Source: Prochlorococcus sp. AG-402-G19
GTDB taxonomy: Bacteria > Cyanobacteriota > Cyanobacteriia > PCC-6307 > Cyanobiaceae
DNA: 32,679 nt
Direction of reading: 5' to 3'
Assembly (NCBI GenBank): GCA_003279455.1
Contig: QCHU01000015.1
Span: 1-32,679, forward strand
Positions 1 through 8,230 of the stretch are shown here, one piece after another. How positions within the stretch are numbered: position 1 is the first letter of the stretch; every line of letters starts with the position of its first letter. The notes beneath the pieces were generated by a model that saw only the letters and a list, made by a program, of their open reading frames with translations, did no database searches and was not told the origin of the DNA. Made by a program: the position numbers and the translations under genes.

Positions 1-182
1 AGCCTTAAACCATCTCCTGTCCCAATATCTAATAAGCCGTTTATTTTAATTAAATATTTAATAAGAATTTGATCGATAGACTTATTATATAAACTTCTAT
101 GATTAGAAATCTCATGATAGCTATTTGCTATTAAATCATAATATTTATTTGAGGAAATATCAACAATATTACGGTATATCAT
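1..182 (-). CDS. SAM-dependent methyltransferase, N-terminal fragment (runs off the left edge)
   Basis: Only about 60 residues are inside the window. Reading the complement from ATG at 182-180 gives an open frame ending at the window edge in LLDIGTGDGLR, which matches motif I (the SAM-binding glycine loop) of class I methyltransferases. The start overlaps the stop of the upstream oxidoreductase gene (ATGA, 179-182), so the two are very likely co-transcribed and translationally coupled. The substrate cannot be told; the neighbouring sugar aminotransferase and glycosyltransferase make a sugar or small amine plausible (inference). Confidence 0.75.
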   Translation of the reverse strand, partial: MIYRNIVDISSNKYYDLIANSYHEISNHRSLYNKSIDQILIKYLIKINGLLDIGTGDGLR

Positions 183-1543
183 TGGTAATTATTTATGTGA
201 CCAAAAAAATACATATTAATTAATTCAGGATAAATACCCTTGCCTTGATAGTATTCTTCATGAACAATCTTTGCGATATTAGATAATTCATTTATATCAT
301 CATCATTCAAAGATTTATTATGCTGAAGAGCCTCATATTTTTTTGATAATATATATGAGTTTGAGCAATGTTCTATTGTACCTGCTGAATTATAGTCCCT
401 ATATGGATGACAATATTTTTTCAATTCTCCCCATGAAGCCATTGGAGTCATATTTAAAATCTCCCTTGCAATATTGAATGAATAATAAGGTGCCCAAGTA
501 AGCCCATCACGCTTAGTTCCATATATACAATAAAAATTGTTTTGTAATTCACCAATTAAAGGACATGCGTCGCCTGTAACCGGTCTAAAGCCAGTAATTA
601 CTTCACAGGACAGTTTCTCAATATCTATCTTCAGAAAGTCATTAACTCCATTAAATAAATTTAAAACACTGGAAGATCTAGATCCAGTAATTGGATAAGG
701 ATTAATAAAACTTGATGCCCCTATATAGATAGAATTATCTCTTTCAACGAAATGGATACCACAAGTTCCTCCCCGATTAGGAGTTCGTAAAATCCTACCA
801 ATTTTAGGTAATTTGACATAAGGTAATTCAGAGTACAGTTTCAATGCTGAACCAACTCCGTAAAAAGATTTAACTTTAGGATTATCAATGCTAATACTAT
901 TATTTAATATTTTCTCAGAAAAGCTTCCAGCACATAAAACAACATAATCAAAGTGAATAGATTTATTATTCACAAGCACAACTTCCCAACCTAAGTTGTC
1001 ATTATTTACTGAAGATACTGAAAGTGATTCAAATTTTATATTCTCATATGAATTCAATAAAAAAGACAATCTATCTAAAAGCAATAATGAATCAACACTT
1101 TTTTCATCAGGTAAAAAAAGGGACTTCGAATCATCATTATCATTATTATGATATTGACAATTGATTTTAAATTCTTCTGCAGCTGAAAAGATACTATCGA
1201 ATGACAATAATTCTAATTCATTCAATGAGTCCTTACGACATTTAACTTCCGTACCTTCCCCTCTTAACAAAGAATAACGATCTTTAAAAAGATAATATGA
1301 TAAATCATTCCATAATGATATATTTTCAATGTATCTATCTAATTTAAGATAAGTAAGTGGATGAGATCTATTAATGAAATCCACTTCACTAGCAATATTT
1401 ATCATTGCCCCCGAAGCTCTTGATGCACTTCTATTGCAATTACTATCTGAGAAAATAGTTAGCCTTATATTTTCTGACAATCTAGATAGTTCTGTCGCAA
1501 TTGAAAGACCTATCACACCAGAGCCAATAATAGCTATATTCAA
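179..1543 (-). CDS. FAD-dependent oxidoreductase, DAO (D-amino acid oxidase/glycine oxidase-like) family
   Basis: A 454-residue protein beginning with a Rossmann dinucleotide fold: residues 3-17 contain G7-x-G9-x-x-G12 (IIGSGVIGLSIATEL). Near residues 318-333, GFRPVTGDACPLIGEL and then YGTKRDGLTWAP match the C-terminal FAD-contact region of DAO-type flavoproteins, which oxidise amines or amino acids. Length is normal for the family. It ends in a 4-base overlap with a methyltransferase, and the divergent gene starts 188 bases away, so 1544-1730 should hold promoters for both directions. In this sugar-aminotransferase context it may act on an aminosugar or amino-acid decoration (inference). No signal peptide is seen, so it is probably cytoplasmic. 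Confidence 0.82.
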   Translation of the reverse strand: MNIAIIGSGVIGLSIATELSRLSENIRLTIFSDSNCNRSASRASGAMINIASEVDFINRSHPLTYLKLDRYIENISLWNDLSYYLFKDRYSLLRGEGTEVKCRKDSLNELELLSFDSIFSAAEEFKINCQYHNNDNDDSKSLFLPDEKSVDSLLLLDRLSFLLNSYENIKFESLSVSSVNNDNLGWEVVLVNNKSIHFDYVVLCAGSFSEKILNNSISIDNPKVKSFYGVGSALKLYSELPYVKLPKIGRILRTPNRGGTCGIHFVERDNSIYIGASSFINPYPITGSRSSSVLNLFNGVNDFLKIDIEKLSCEVITGFRPVTGDACPLIGELQNNFYCIYGTKRDGLTWAPYYSFNIAREILNMTPMASWGELKKYCHPYRDYNSAGTIEHCSNSYILSKKYEALQHNKSLNDDDINELSNIAKIVHEEYYQGKGIYPELINMYFFGHINNYQ

Positions 1544-1730
1544 ATCTTTGAAATATAAAGTATATTTAATAGATTAAATTTAATATCTAAGAGTGACATT
1601 AAATGATTATGTAATATACATTAATATTTGAATAAATGAATTTATCTTCATTAAAAGTTTCTTAGGAAGATAGATTAATGCTATAGTTTAATGCAAATAG
1701 GGAGTAATAGATCTTTTTTATTAGTAGTCT

Positions 1731-2870
1731 ATGAAATATTTTAATACTAATGAAAGTCAAGTTAATATTACAAGGCCTTCACTTCCTCCTATTATTGAAA
1801 TACTTCCATACTTAGTAAAAATATGGAGAAGTAGAACTTTAACCAATATGGGGCCCATACACAATGAATTTGAAAAGAAATTATCTAAATACTTAGATGT
1901 TAGCCAAGTAAGCATAGTATCAAATGCTACTTTAGGTTTAATTTTGACATTAAAGACTTTAGAAATCCAAGGAGAGGTTATTACCACCCCATATACATTT
2001 GTAGCTACATCACATGCCATTAAATGGTTAGATCTTAAACCAGTATTTATAGATATAAATAAAGAAGATTTTAACATTAATTATAAATTAATTGAAGAGA
2101 AAATCACTCCTAAAACCACTGCAATATTAGCTGTTCACTGTTATGGGAATCCGTGTGAAATTGAAAAATTAGAAAAAATTGCCGAAAAATATAATTTAAA
2201 GCTAATATTTGATGCTGCCCAAGCATTTGGATCAAAAATATTAAATAGAAATTTACTCAAAGCAGGAGATGCATCTATTCTTAGTTTTCATGCCACGAAA
2301 GTATTCAATACTTTAGAAGGAGGGGCTGTTGTAACAAAAGATTCAACATTAAAAAAACAATTAGATATTTATAAAAACTTTGGTTTTGTTGATGAAAATA
2401 ATATAAAGGTAATTGGTTTAAATGCAAAACTTAATGAATTTTCATCAGCTATAGGAATTATTCAGCTCAAATATATTGATAAATATCTATACAAAAGGAG
2501 ATTAGTGGCAGATAGATATAACGAAGCTTTAAAGGGCCAAAATTTATTTCGCTTAAACAATTTAACAAATTATTATGGCTACAACAATTCTTATTTTCCA
2601 TTAATTATAAATAAAAATTATCCCTTATCAAGGGATAACTTGGTCGAGGCATTAAGATTAAAAGGTTATAACATTAGAAAATACTTTTACCCATTAATCA
2701 GTAATTTAGAGATGTATAAGAACAATAAAAGTTCTAAAATAGAAAATTTACCAATATCCAATGAATTATCAGATAGAGTCATATGTCTTCCAATATATCC
2801 AGACCTTACAAAGAAAACTCAAAATCAATTGATAAAATACCTTTTAAATCCTAGTGTAATGTTAAAGTAA
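1731..2870 (+). CDS. DegT/DnrJ/EryC1/StrS-family PLP-dependent sugar aminotransferase
   Basis: The 379 residues are the full usual length of the family, which transfers an amino group from glutamate to a nucleotide-linked ketosugar for surface glycans. Visible hallmarks are MGPIHNEFEKKL near residue 41, SNATLGL (phosphate-binding loop region), YTFVATSHAI, FDAAQAFGS with D161 that contacts the PLP pyridine nitrogen, and SFHATKVFNTLEGGA with K190 as the PLP-binding lysine. The HATK form resembles enzymes making dTDP-3-amino or 4-amino-deoxy sugars more than the HGHK form, but the exact sugar cannot be fixed. The downstream glycosyltransferase begins 19 bases after its stop, suggesting an operon that makes and attaches an aminosugar. 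Confidence 0.9.
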   Translation: MKYFNTNESQVNITRPSLPPIIEILPYLVKIWRSRTLTNMGPIHNEFEKKLSKYLDVSQVSIVSNATLGLILTLKTLEIQGEVITTPYTFVATSHAIKWLDLKPVFIDINKEDFNINYKLIEEKITPKTTAILAVHCYGNPCEIEKLEKIAEKYNLKLIFDAAQAFGSKILNRNLLKAGDASILSFHATKVFNTLEGGAVVTKDSTLKKQLDIYKNFGFVDENNIKVIGLNAKLNEFSSAIGIIQLKYIDKYLYKRRLVADRYNEALKGQNLFRLNNLTNYYGYNNSYFPLIINKNYPLSRDNLVEALRLKGYNIRKYFYPLISNLEMYKNNKSSKIENLPISNELSDRVICLPIYPDLTKKTQNQLIKYLLNPSVMLK

Positions 2871-2889
2871 GTTATAGTTCTATTTTATC

Positions 2890-4761
2890 ATGCAAGAATA
2901 TAATTTAATTGAACTTGAAAAAAAATCATTCAAAGAAATTACATCATACAATGAATTAAAAGTTATTGTTGATTTAGTAAATGCTTATAGCGAAAAAGAT
3001 TCTTCAATTTCTGGATTTACTAATTATGACCTAAATAATATGAAGGATGATAAAAGCTCTTTAGCAAAAAGAAAACTTTATACTAGAGTAATAAATATAG
3101 TTGTAAATACTATAAATTCTATTAAATCTAATAATAATGATTCTGATAAATTTCTAATTGAGATTATATATTTAAAAAAAAATATAACCTCATTGTTTTA
3201 TTCATCCGTATACGAAAATCCAGATTACTTTCTATTCAAAATAATAAATAATATAAAAAAAGAAGGCAATAATCTACTTGTAGACAAACTTTCAAGATTA
3301 AAGATAGCCTCAATTTATTGTTTATCCTCAACCATAGAAATTGAAACGATAGGAAATCTATTATCAAATGAAAAGCCTCTGTTTATAAGTTTGTGCCTAT
3401 CATTATTGAGTGATCTCACTGTCTTATCTAAAGAATCATCAAAAAACCGTGATTGGATACTTAATAATTTACCTAATGAATTAGATAAAATTAATTCTCT
3501 ATCTGAATTAAAAGGATTGAAACTAAATATACCTGGACCCTATTTCTTATGCAGCTATAGTACAGATAAAAATCGTCATAATATCAAAGAAAGTATACAT
3601 AATTTTATTCGGAAAACTAAAATGTTTGTATGTCTAGAGGAAGTTTCGAAAAATATTAAGGATAATAAATTAAAAACTAATTCTTCTAAAACTATATTAG
3701 TAATACACGAGCAGCTATATTCAAATCATGCAATGTATCGATGCTACTTTAATATTTTGAATATATTATCTAAAAGACATAATTTAATAGGTATATGTTT
3801 TGATAAAAATAATATAGATAGTAAAGCTTCGAAACTATTTAATGCTCATTATGTTATTGAGGGAAATACAACCAATGAAAGTATACTAAAACTTAAAGAC
3901 TTCCTAGTTATACATAATATAGATATAATATTCTACCTATCAATCGGAATGTCAATGAATACAATAATATCTTCATCCTATAGATTAGCTAAAAAACAAG
4001 TTGCAACACTAGGTCATCCAGCTCCTTCATTTAGTAAAACAATAGATTGTGTGATTTCTTATGAAGGTATTGATAAATCTGAAATGGATCCATACACAAA
4101 CTATAAATTATTAAATAGAACTCACCCTATGAAACTTATTACAAAAATTTCTAATATTAGCAAAGATTGGAATATATTCAAAACAAGAGATAGTAATAAG
4201 GTAAAAATAGCTGTAACAGCAATGCCTATGAAGATAACCTATGAATTTATAGAAATACTTCACCAGCTGTCATTAAAGTATCTAAACTCTATAGAGTTTA
4301 TATTTCATGATGCAGGAGGTGACGAATTAATTAGGAATGCAATTGAAATGTTTCTTCAAGAAAAGTTTTACTCAAGAATATCTGTAAAAAGGAAAACAAA
4401 TTATGATGAGTATATAGGTTCACTTTCAACTTGTGATTTATCTGCTTCTCCTTACCCCTTTGGTAGCCATAATGGATTCTTAGATTGTACAATTGCTGGC
4501 CTATTAGGACCTTGTCTTGTTAGAAATACATTTCCTCAAAATACTGAGAGACATTATTATAAATTATCAAAATTTGATTCTTTAATTGCCTCAAGTGAAG
4601 ATGAATATATTAATATTATTTCTGATTTGATAGATTATTCATTAAGTTATAAAGAAAACAGTAAATATTTACCTTCTAATATAAAAAGTCCCGATGAGGT
4701 TGTAGATATACTAAGTTTTTGTCCGAAAAACTATGAGGAAGATATATTAAGCTGTTTTTAA
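2890..4761 (+). CDS. HMW1C-like (GT41-type) glycosyltransferase
   Basis: A 623-residue soluble protein. Residues 1-260 are helix-rich and poorly conserved, comparable in position to the alpha-helical domain of HMW1C enzymes. The C-terminal part looks like a GT-B fold: ILVIHEQLYSNHAMYRCY (about 269-286) recalls the HMW1C segment with S-H-(A/S)-M-Y-R, and PYPFGSHNGFLDCTIAGL (about 522-539) matches the PFGNTNGIIDMVTLGL-type UDP-sugar-binding segment of that family. HMW1C enzymes transfer hexoses to asparagine of adhesins in the cytoplasm. No large adhesin gene is visible nearby, so the acceptor is unknown. An OGT/SPINDLY-like relative is the alternative. Confidence 0.72.
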   Translation: MQEYNLIELEKKSFKEITSYNELKVIVDLVNAYSEKDSSISGFTNYDLNNMKDDKSSLAKRKLYTRVINIVVNTINSIKSNNNDSDKFLIEIIYLKKNITSLFYSSVYENPDYFLFKIINNIKKEGNNLLVDKLSRLKIASIYCLSSTIEIETIGNLLSNEKPLFISLCLSLLSDLTVLSKESSKNRDWILNNLPNELDKINSLSELKGLKLNIPGPYFLCSYSTDKNRHNIKESIHNFIRKTKMFVCLEEVSKNIKDNKLKTNSSKTILVIHEQLYSNHAMYRCYFNILNILSKRHNLIGICFDKNNIDSKASKLFNAHYVIEGNTTNESILKLKDFLVIHNIDIIFYLSIGMSMNTIISSSYRLAKKQVATLGHPAPSFSKTIDCVISYEGIDKSEMDPYTNYKLLNRTHPMKLITKISNISKDWNIFKTRDSNKVKIAVTAMPMKITYEFIEILHQLSLKYLNSIEFIFHDAGGDELIRNAIEMFLQEKFYSRISVKRKTNYDEYIGSLSTCDLSASPYPFGSHNGFLDCTIAGLLGPCLVRNTFPQNTERHYYKLSKFDSLIASSEDEYINIISDLIDYSLSYKENSKYLPSNIKSPDEVVDILSFCPKNYEEDILSCF

Positions 4762-4821
4762 TAAATAGCTTTTTTACTTCTATTTGTAAAATAAAAATAT
4801 CACTCAATGATTCTTCTTTCG

Positions 4822-5135
4822 CTAACATTTAATAATTGATTTATTAAATACCAAACCTCCTCCTCCTTTCATTCGAGATAATGGATCTCTATTCTTAATG
4901 AGTTCCAATAATTGCTTTTTCTCTTCCCATTCGGGCTTGACCGGCCATAGTCTTCGAGGCCTGGTAATATCTCCGCCAGTCTTTTTGCAGTATGTACAGA
5001 ACATATATTTCTTATCAGTCTTTTGATTGTTAGATGCTCATGTCGTATTACTTCTGGACGTAGGCCATAAGTAATTGAAAGCTTTAGAGCATATCTCACT
5101 CTATTGCACGGTCTCTTAAACGATGCCTTTTCTCC
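4822..5135 (-). pseudogene. Tyrosine recombinase (integrase) core remnant, frameshifted and truncated
   Basis: Two minus-strand frames join into one protein-like segment. The first (down to about 5025) reads YALKLSITYGLRPEVIRHEH, with the TYGLRPEEI-like region that carries the first catalytic arginine of cyanobacterial phage-type integrases. The reading then shifts frame within the A-rich stretch near 5020-5030 and continues as CTYCKKTGGDITRPRRLWPV and KPEWEEKKQLLELI, typical of the insert before the HRY half. An in-frame stop precedes it near 5165, and the catalytic H-R-Y part is missing. This is a decayed integrase, not two genes. It lies between the glycan cluster and psbA and may mark an old island boundary. 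Confidence 0.68.
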
Positions 5136-5163
5136 TCCATGCCCATGACTTCACCAAAACCAG

Positions 5164-5268
5164 ATGAATTGTTTTTTGGCTACAGAGACTAATGAAATTT
5201 CTGAACTACTTCTGATCTTTGCGTCGTTAGCACTGACTTTTATGGGCTTTTCATTTATGGCTATTTAA
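5164..5268 (+). CDS. Possible 34-residue single-span membrane microprotein
   Basis: ATG at 5164 opens a frame ending in a hydrophobic helix (LLLIFASLALTFMGFSFMAI). It is not recognised. A second ATG at 5146 in another frame gives MTSPKPDELFFGYRD and then a stop, so this could instead be one frameshifted small gene. It sits between the integrase remnant and the psbA terminator and is antisense to both. Confidence is low because of its size and lack of a clear ribosome binding site. Confidence 0.35.
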   Translation: MNCFLATETNEISELLLIFASLALTFMGFSFMAI

Positions 5269-5311
5269 TCAGACTCAATCACCAGAAGTGATAGTACTGA
5301 TGGCATAAAAA

Positions 5312-5345
5312 AAGCCAAAAAAAAAGCCCTCTAAAAGAGGGCTTT
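5312..5345 (-). terminator. Rho-independent terminator of psbA
   Basis: A 10-bp perfect stem (5323-5332 with 5336-5345, 3-base loop, four G:C pairs in the middle) begins 20 bases beyond the psbA stop. On the minus strand it is followed by an uninterrupted T run. This is a strong intrinsic terminator isolating psbA from the integrase remnant. Confidence 0.93.
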
Positions 5346-5365
5346 AGAAAAATCAAGTTAAAGAC

Positions 5366-6448
5366 TTAACCGATTGCAGGTGCAACAAGAGCTACAGATG
5401 TAGACTCAGCAGCTGCTAGGTCAAGTGGGAAGTTGTGAGCATTACGCTCATGCATTACTTCCATACCAAGGTTTGCACGGTTAAGTACGTCACCCCAGGT
5501 TGGTACAACCTTGCCTGAAGTATCTACAACAGACTGGTTGAAGTTGAAGCCGTTCAAGTTGAAAGCCATGGTGCAGATGCCCATAGATGTCAACCAAACA
5601 CAAATTACTGGCCATGAAGCCAAGAAGAAGTGAAGGCTACGGCTGTTGTTGAAGCTTGCATATTGGAAGATCAAACGACCGAAGTAGCCATGAGCTGCAA
5701 CGATGTTGTATGTCTCTTCTTCTTGTCCAAACTTGTAACCGTAGTTCTGTGAATCAAGTCCTGTGGTCTCACGGATAAGTGATGAAGTAACCAAAGAACC
5801 GTGCATTGCAGAGAACAAAGCACCACCGAACATACCTGCTACACCAGCCATATGGAATGGGTGCATCAAGATGTTGTGCTCAGCCTGGAAAACGAACATG
5901 AAGTTGAATGTTCCAGAGATTCCTAGAGGCATACCATCAGAGAATGAACCCTGACCGAATGGGTAAACAAGGAATACAGCGAAAGCTGCTGATACAGGAG
6001 CTGAGTAAGCAACACAGATCCATGGGCGCATACCTAAACGGTATGAAAGCTCCCACTGACGTCCCATGTATGCAGAGATACCAATAAGGAAGTGGAAGAT
6101 TACAAGTTGGTAAGGGCCACCGTTATATAGCCACTCATCAAGAGTTGCTGCTTCCCAGATTGGGTAGAAGTGAAGGCCGATAGCGTTACTTGAAGGAACA
6201 ACAGCACCAGAAATGATGTTGTTTCCATACATGAATGAACCAGCTACTGGCTCACGGATACCGTCGATATCAACTGGAGGAGCAGCGATAAATGCAACGA
6301 TGAAACAAGTTGTTGCCGCAAGAAGGCAAGGGATCATCAATACACCGAACCAACCGACATAAATACGATTGTTGGTGGAAGTAACCCACTCGCAGAATTG
6401 TGGCCAACCTTTGAGCAACGACGAGCGCTGCTGCTGAATGGTGGTCAT
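5366..6448 (-). CDS. psbA: Photosystem II reaction-centre protein D1
   Basis: 360 residues, full length. D1 binds the P680 chlorophylls, pheophytin, the QB quinone and the Mn4Ca cluster in thylakoid photosystem II. Visible landmarks, with Synechocystis numbering one lower, are SFSDGMPLG carrying the D170 Mn ligand, [14 protein letters not shown] with E189 and H190 (near TyrZ) and the P680 ligand H198, and [14 protein letters not shown] with H332, E333, H337, D342 and A344. The last 16 residues after A344 are the usual CtpA-cleaved extension. Position 130 (canonical) is glutamine (MGRQWELS), the D1:1-like form, rather than the glutamate of high-light D1:2. GC content is visibly higher than in the neighbours, as expected for a highly expressed gene. 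It has its own terminator and a structured leader. Confidence 0.99.
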   Translation of the reverse strand: MTTIQQQRSSLLKGWPQFCEWVTSTNNRIYVGWFGVLMIPCLLAATTCFIVAFIAAPPVDIDGIREPVAGSFMYGNNIISGAVVPSSNAIGLHFYPIWEAATLDEWLYNGGPYQLVIFHFLIGISAYMGRQWELSYRLGMRPWICVAYSAPVSAAFAVFLVYPFGQGSFSDGMPLGISGTFNFMFVFQAEHNILMHPFHMAGVAGMFGGALFSAMHGSLVTSSLIRETTGLDSQNYGYKFGQEEETYNIVAAHGYFGRLIFQYASFNNSRSLHFFLASWPVICVWLTSMGICTMAFNLNGFNFNQSVVDTSGKVVPTWGDVLNRANLGMEVMHERNAHNFPLDLAAAESTSVALVAPAIG

Positions 6449-6467
6449 GAATAAGAGCGTTAAGTAT

Positions 6468-6509
6468 TTGCTCGTAAGAGCAATAAATAAGATCAGATAA
6501 AAAATCTGA
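6468..6509 (-). promoter_or_regulatory. psbA 5' leader: two hairpins around an AU-rich box
   Basis: Directly upstream of the psbA ATG are two stem-loops: 6493-6498 with 6504-6509 (6 bp, A/T loop) and 6468-6473 with 6478-6483 (6 bp, GTAA loop). Between them the minus strand reads TTATTTATTG. An AU box with RNase E cleavage is known in the psbA leaders of other cyanobacteria; that this one works the same way is inference. No strong Shine-Dalgarno is seen, so leader structure probably matters for translation. Confidence 0.5.
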
Positions 6510-6512
6510 CAA

Positions 6513-6917
6513 AATGAATTTAGCTTTTAAATCAGATATCTCGGATGGGTAAACCCACCAGAATTTTGCTAATGGTAATTAGTAAATCTATTGGTATAAA
6601 TAAATCTCTCTTATCCAATTATTGATTTCTCTTTTCTTGGACTGATTAATAAGATTCACCTATATTAGATATTCTTATCATTTGTCTATAAAGTAACCTA
6701 ATATATTAGCTAAGAGGAGATTTTCTATTAACTATGGATCAAGTATTGATTTCTATTGTTACTTTTTTCTAATCACATAGCTTTACTTATTTAGATAGAT
6801 TTGTGAATTATTAATTAATAATTGGAAGTATAAAATAGGTATTTATTTAAATTAACCAAACATAAATAAGTGAAACATAAATGCTAAATATTTTAAGTCT
6901 TATACATAAGGGGAAAT
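6513..6917. other. Non-coding stretch upstream of psbA
   Basis: About 400 very AT-rich bases without a convincing gene. It must contain the minus-strand psbA promoter. The complement of roughly 6545-6560 has a small GGGTTTACCC stem. No open frame above about 15 codons looks protein-like. Confidence 0.6.
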
Positions 6918-7082
6918 ATGTCTTCTAGCTCTTTTGCTAATAGTCAAAATTTAGAAGAAAGAGATGCTATTTAATTGTACTTCGCCTGTGTCACATCTTA
7001 GTCTCTAGATGATGAAGGAGTTGAGTGTACAACAAGGTGTGTTGAAGTCCATATGAAAAACAGTATTAATGAGAAATTATAA
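6918..7082 (+). pseudogene. Small cysteine-containing protein gene with two in-frame stops
   Basis: ATG at 6918 is preceded by AAGGGGAAAT. The frame reads MSSSSFANSQNLEERDAI, stop (TAA), LYFACVTS, stop (TAG), then SLDDEGVECTTRCVEVHMK, and ends at a TAA at 7080. The composition stays protein-like across both stops, with a C-x3-C pair and acidic patches, which suggests a recently broken gene of about 52 residues rather than chance. No family name is recognised. Confidence 0.5.
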
Positions 7083-7214
7083 ATAATTTTCACTAAAACT
7101 TCTATTATTAAATAAGGCTAAGCAAAATATATGATTTAACACGCGATAAGTTTGACTAATATAAACATTATTTCATACTGCTTAATTAATTAACTTATCA
7201 GTTAAAGATAAATT

Positions 7215-7295
7215 TTACTTTTTAAAATGCTTTATGAGAGTTTCTAATTCTTTAATTCTCTCTTCAGCGGCTTTTATTTTTTCTTGTATTGTCAT
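7215..7295 (-). CDS. 26-residue helical microprotein
   Basis: Reads MTIQEKIKAAEERIKELE and then a lysine-rich tail: a short amphipathic, highly charged helix. The complement upstream of its ATG has AGGGGTTAAATC, overlapping the end of the preceding small gene, so it is the last gene of a four-gene minus-strand string (7701 to 7215). Similar tiny helical peptides are common next to hli genes in Prochlorococcus (recollection of genome style, not a search). Function is unknown. Confidence 0.6.
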   Translation of the reverse strand: MTIQEKIKAAEERIKELETLIKHFKK

Positions 7296-7298
7296 GAT

Positions 7299-7415
7299 TT
7301 AACCCCTCATCATATAAATAAGAAATACAGAAAAGATTGATAATTTCGCAGCTATGGCGTAGGCAATCACTTTACCGAATCTTTTGTTATTTCTAGTATT
7401 GTTCGTTGAAGTCAT
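7299..7415 (-). CDS. 38-residue single-span membrane protein
   Basis: A basic N-terminus rich in Asn and Thr (MTSTNNTRNNKRFGK) is followed by a hydrophobic helix with A/I/F and a MMRG end. It begins 7 bases after the stop of the next upstream gene and ends 3 bases before the 26-residue gene, so the four genes form one transcript. The helix lacks the ExxNGRxAM chlorophyll-binding motif of hli proteins. Function is unknown. Confidence 0.65.
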   Translation of the reverse strand: MTSTNNTRNNKRFGKVIAYAIAAKLSIFSVFLIYMMRG

Positions 7416-7422
7416 TTAATTT

Positions 7423-7584
7423 TTAGATAGTAGTCATATAAGCAAGGAATCCAACAGGAATAAATAGCAAGGCAGCAATCGTAAAGCGAACAAACTTACC
7501 AGTACCTGAGTCTCTTGAATAATCAGTGAAATGCTTTGTATTGTTCCACTCGGACCAATTTTTGGGGCTTTTAGATGATGTCAT
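7423..7584 (-). CDS. 53-residue single-span membrane protein
   Basis: The polar N-terminal half is rich in Trp, Ser, Asn and Lys (KSPKNWSEWNNTKHF), followed by DSGTGKFVRF and a C-terminal transmembrane helix with I/A/L/F and a conserved-looking IPVGF. It is second in the minus-strand string divergent from the hli operon. It is probably a small thylakoid or cytoplasmic-membrane protein of stress response (inference from context); the family is not recognised. Confidence 0.68.
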   Translation of the reverse strand: MTSSKSPKNWSEWNNTKHFTDYSRDSGTGKFVRFTIAALLFIPVGFLAYMTTI

Positions 7585-7590
7585 TGTTAA

Positions 7591-7701
7591 TTAAGCAAAT
7601 ACGGTTGTACCAACTTCGAAAGCCCCAGCTAGTAAAAGAAGTGCTGGAAGATTCCAGAGAACGATTAGTTTTGCAGCAGTAGTTTTGTTGATTGCAAGCA
7701 T
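7591..7701 (-). CDS. 36-residue membrane microprotein (paralogue of 29161-29283)
   Basis: MLAINKTTAAKLIVLWNLPA is followed by LLLLAGAFEVGTTV. The core (N-x-PALLLLAGAF-x-VG) recurs at 29161-29283 on the plus strand, so this is one of two copies of a tiny single-span family in this window. It is the first gene of the minus-strand string, 280 bases from the divergent hli operon, so a shared light- or stress-responsive control region is plausible. Confidence 0.7.
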   Translation of the reverse strand: MLAINKTTAAKLIVLWNLPALLLLAGAFEVGTTVFA

Positions 7702-7769
7702 GACTAAAAATTTTTTTTTGGTTGGATAAAAGATATTTTGAGTATAAAAAAGAGGTCTCAGGTGCTGTA

Positions 7770-7920
7770 GGACGGTTGAAGTAGGGCTAACCAGTTCGGG
7801 CTATTTATACTTATTAGAGTCATTAACAGTTCTAATCATGTGATAAAGATCTCTCTAATGAGCTGCTGTGGTTGGCTTTTGAGACTTATTACTATTGATT
7901 TTTAGAAGAAGCCGTACCTG
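7770..7920 (+). promoter_or_regulatory. Candidate structured leader/small RNA with the GTAGGGCTAACC motif, upstream of hli
   Basis: In the 280-base gap between divergent gene groups, CGGTTGAAGTAGGGCTAACC (7774-7793) is followed by CAGTTCGGG. GGCTAACC (7785-7792) can pair with GGTTGGCT (7870-7877), allowing a G:T pair. A second place with the same left motif and the same pairing potential lies at 10640-10750. It could be the 5' part of the hli transcript or a separate small RNA. Function is inference. Confidence 0.33.
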
Positions 7921-7981
7921 ACCGTATCTTTGATCAACAAAGTTAATACTTTATGTTTGTCACATCAACGCAATTACAGTA

Positions 7982-8089
7982 ATGACTCCAGAAGCAGAAA
8001 AGTTTAACGGTTGGGCAGCAATGCTTGGCTTCGTTGCAGCGTTCGGTGCATATGCAACAACAGGTCAAATCATTCCTGGGATTTTCTAA
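7982..8089 (+). CDS. hli: High-light-inducible protein (HLIP/Scp), 35 aa
   Basis: The first of five tandem hli genes. Reads MTPEAEKFNGWAAMLGFVAA and ends in TGQIIPGIF. One transmembrane helix carries the E-x-x-N-G-x-x-A-M-x-G chlorophyll-binding motif of the LHC superfamily (GW in place of GR). HLIPs bind chlorophyll and carotenoid in photosystem assembly complexes and quench excess energy under stress. The TGQIIPG tail marks the multi-copy type that is island-clustered in Prochlorococcus and also carried by cyanophages (established knowledge). Confidence 0.95.
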   Translation: MTPEAEKFNGWAAMLGFVAAFGAYATTGQIIPGIF

Positions 8090-8110
8090 ACCAGATAACG
8101 ACTCATAACA

Positions 8111-8230
8111 ATGCAACCATCTAACAAAACAATCCTAGAAAGAAGCATCGGCAGACCAGCCATGATGGCATTCGTTCTACTAACAGGTATTTACCTAACA
8201 ACAGGTCAACTTATCCCAGGTGTCGTTTAA
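8111..8230 (+). CDS. hli: HLIP-like protein with degenerate pigment motif, 39 aa
   Basis: Ends in TGQLIPGVV and has one membrane helix, but the usual E-x-x-N-G-R-x-A-M-x-G reads ERSIGRPAMMA: the pigment-binding Asn is Ile and the following Gly is Ala. This is the most divergent of the five. The Glu and Arg that would make the helix-helix salt bridge remain. It starts 21 bases after the preceding gene, and its stop overlaps the next start (TAATG). Confidence 0.88.
   Translation: MQPSNKTILERSIGRPAMMAFVLLTGIYLTTGQLIPGVV

Noticed and set aside
1374-1577. Plus-strand frame opposite the FAD oxidoreductase
   Set aside because: Antisense shadow of a well-supported gene; low-complexity composition and no motif.
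5763-6512. Frames antisense to or overlapping psbA (5763-5954 plus, 6270-6512 minus)
   Set aside because: psbA is certain here; these frames are by-products of its codon usage.
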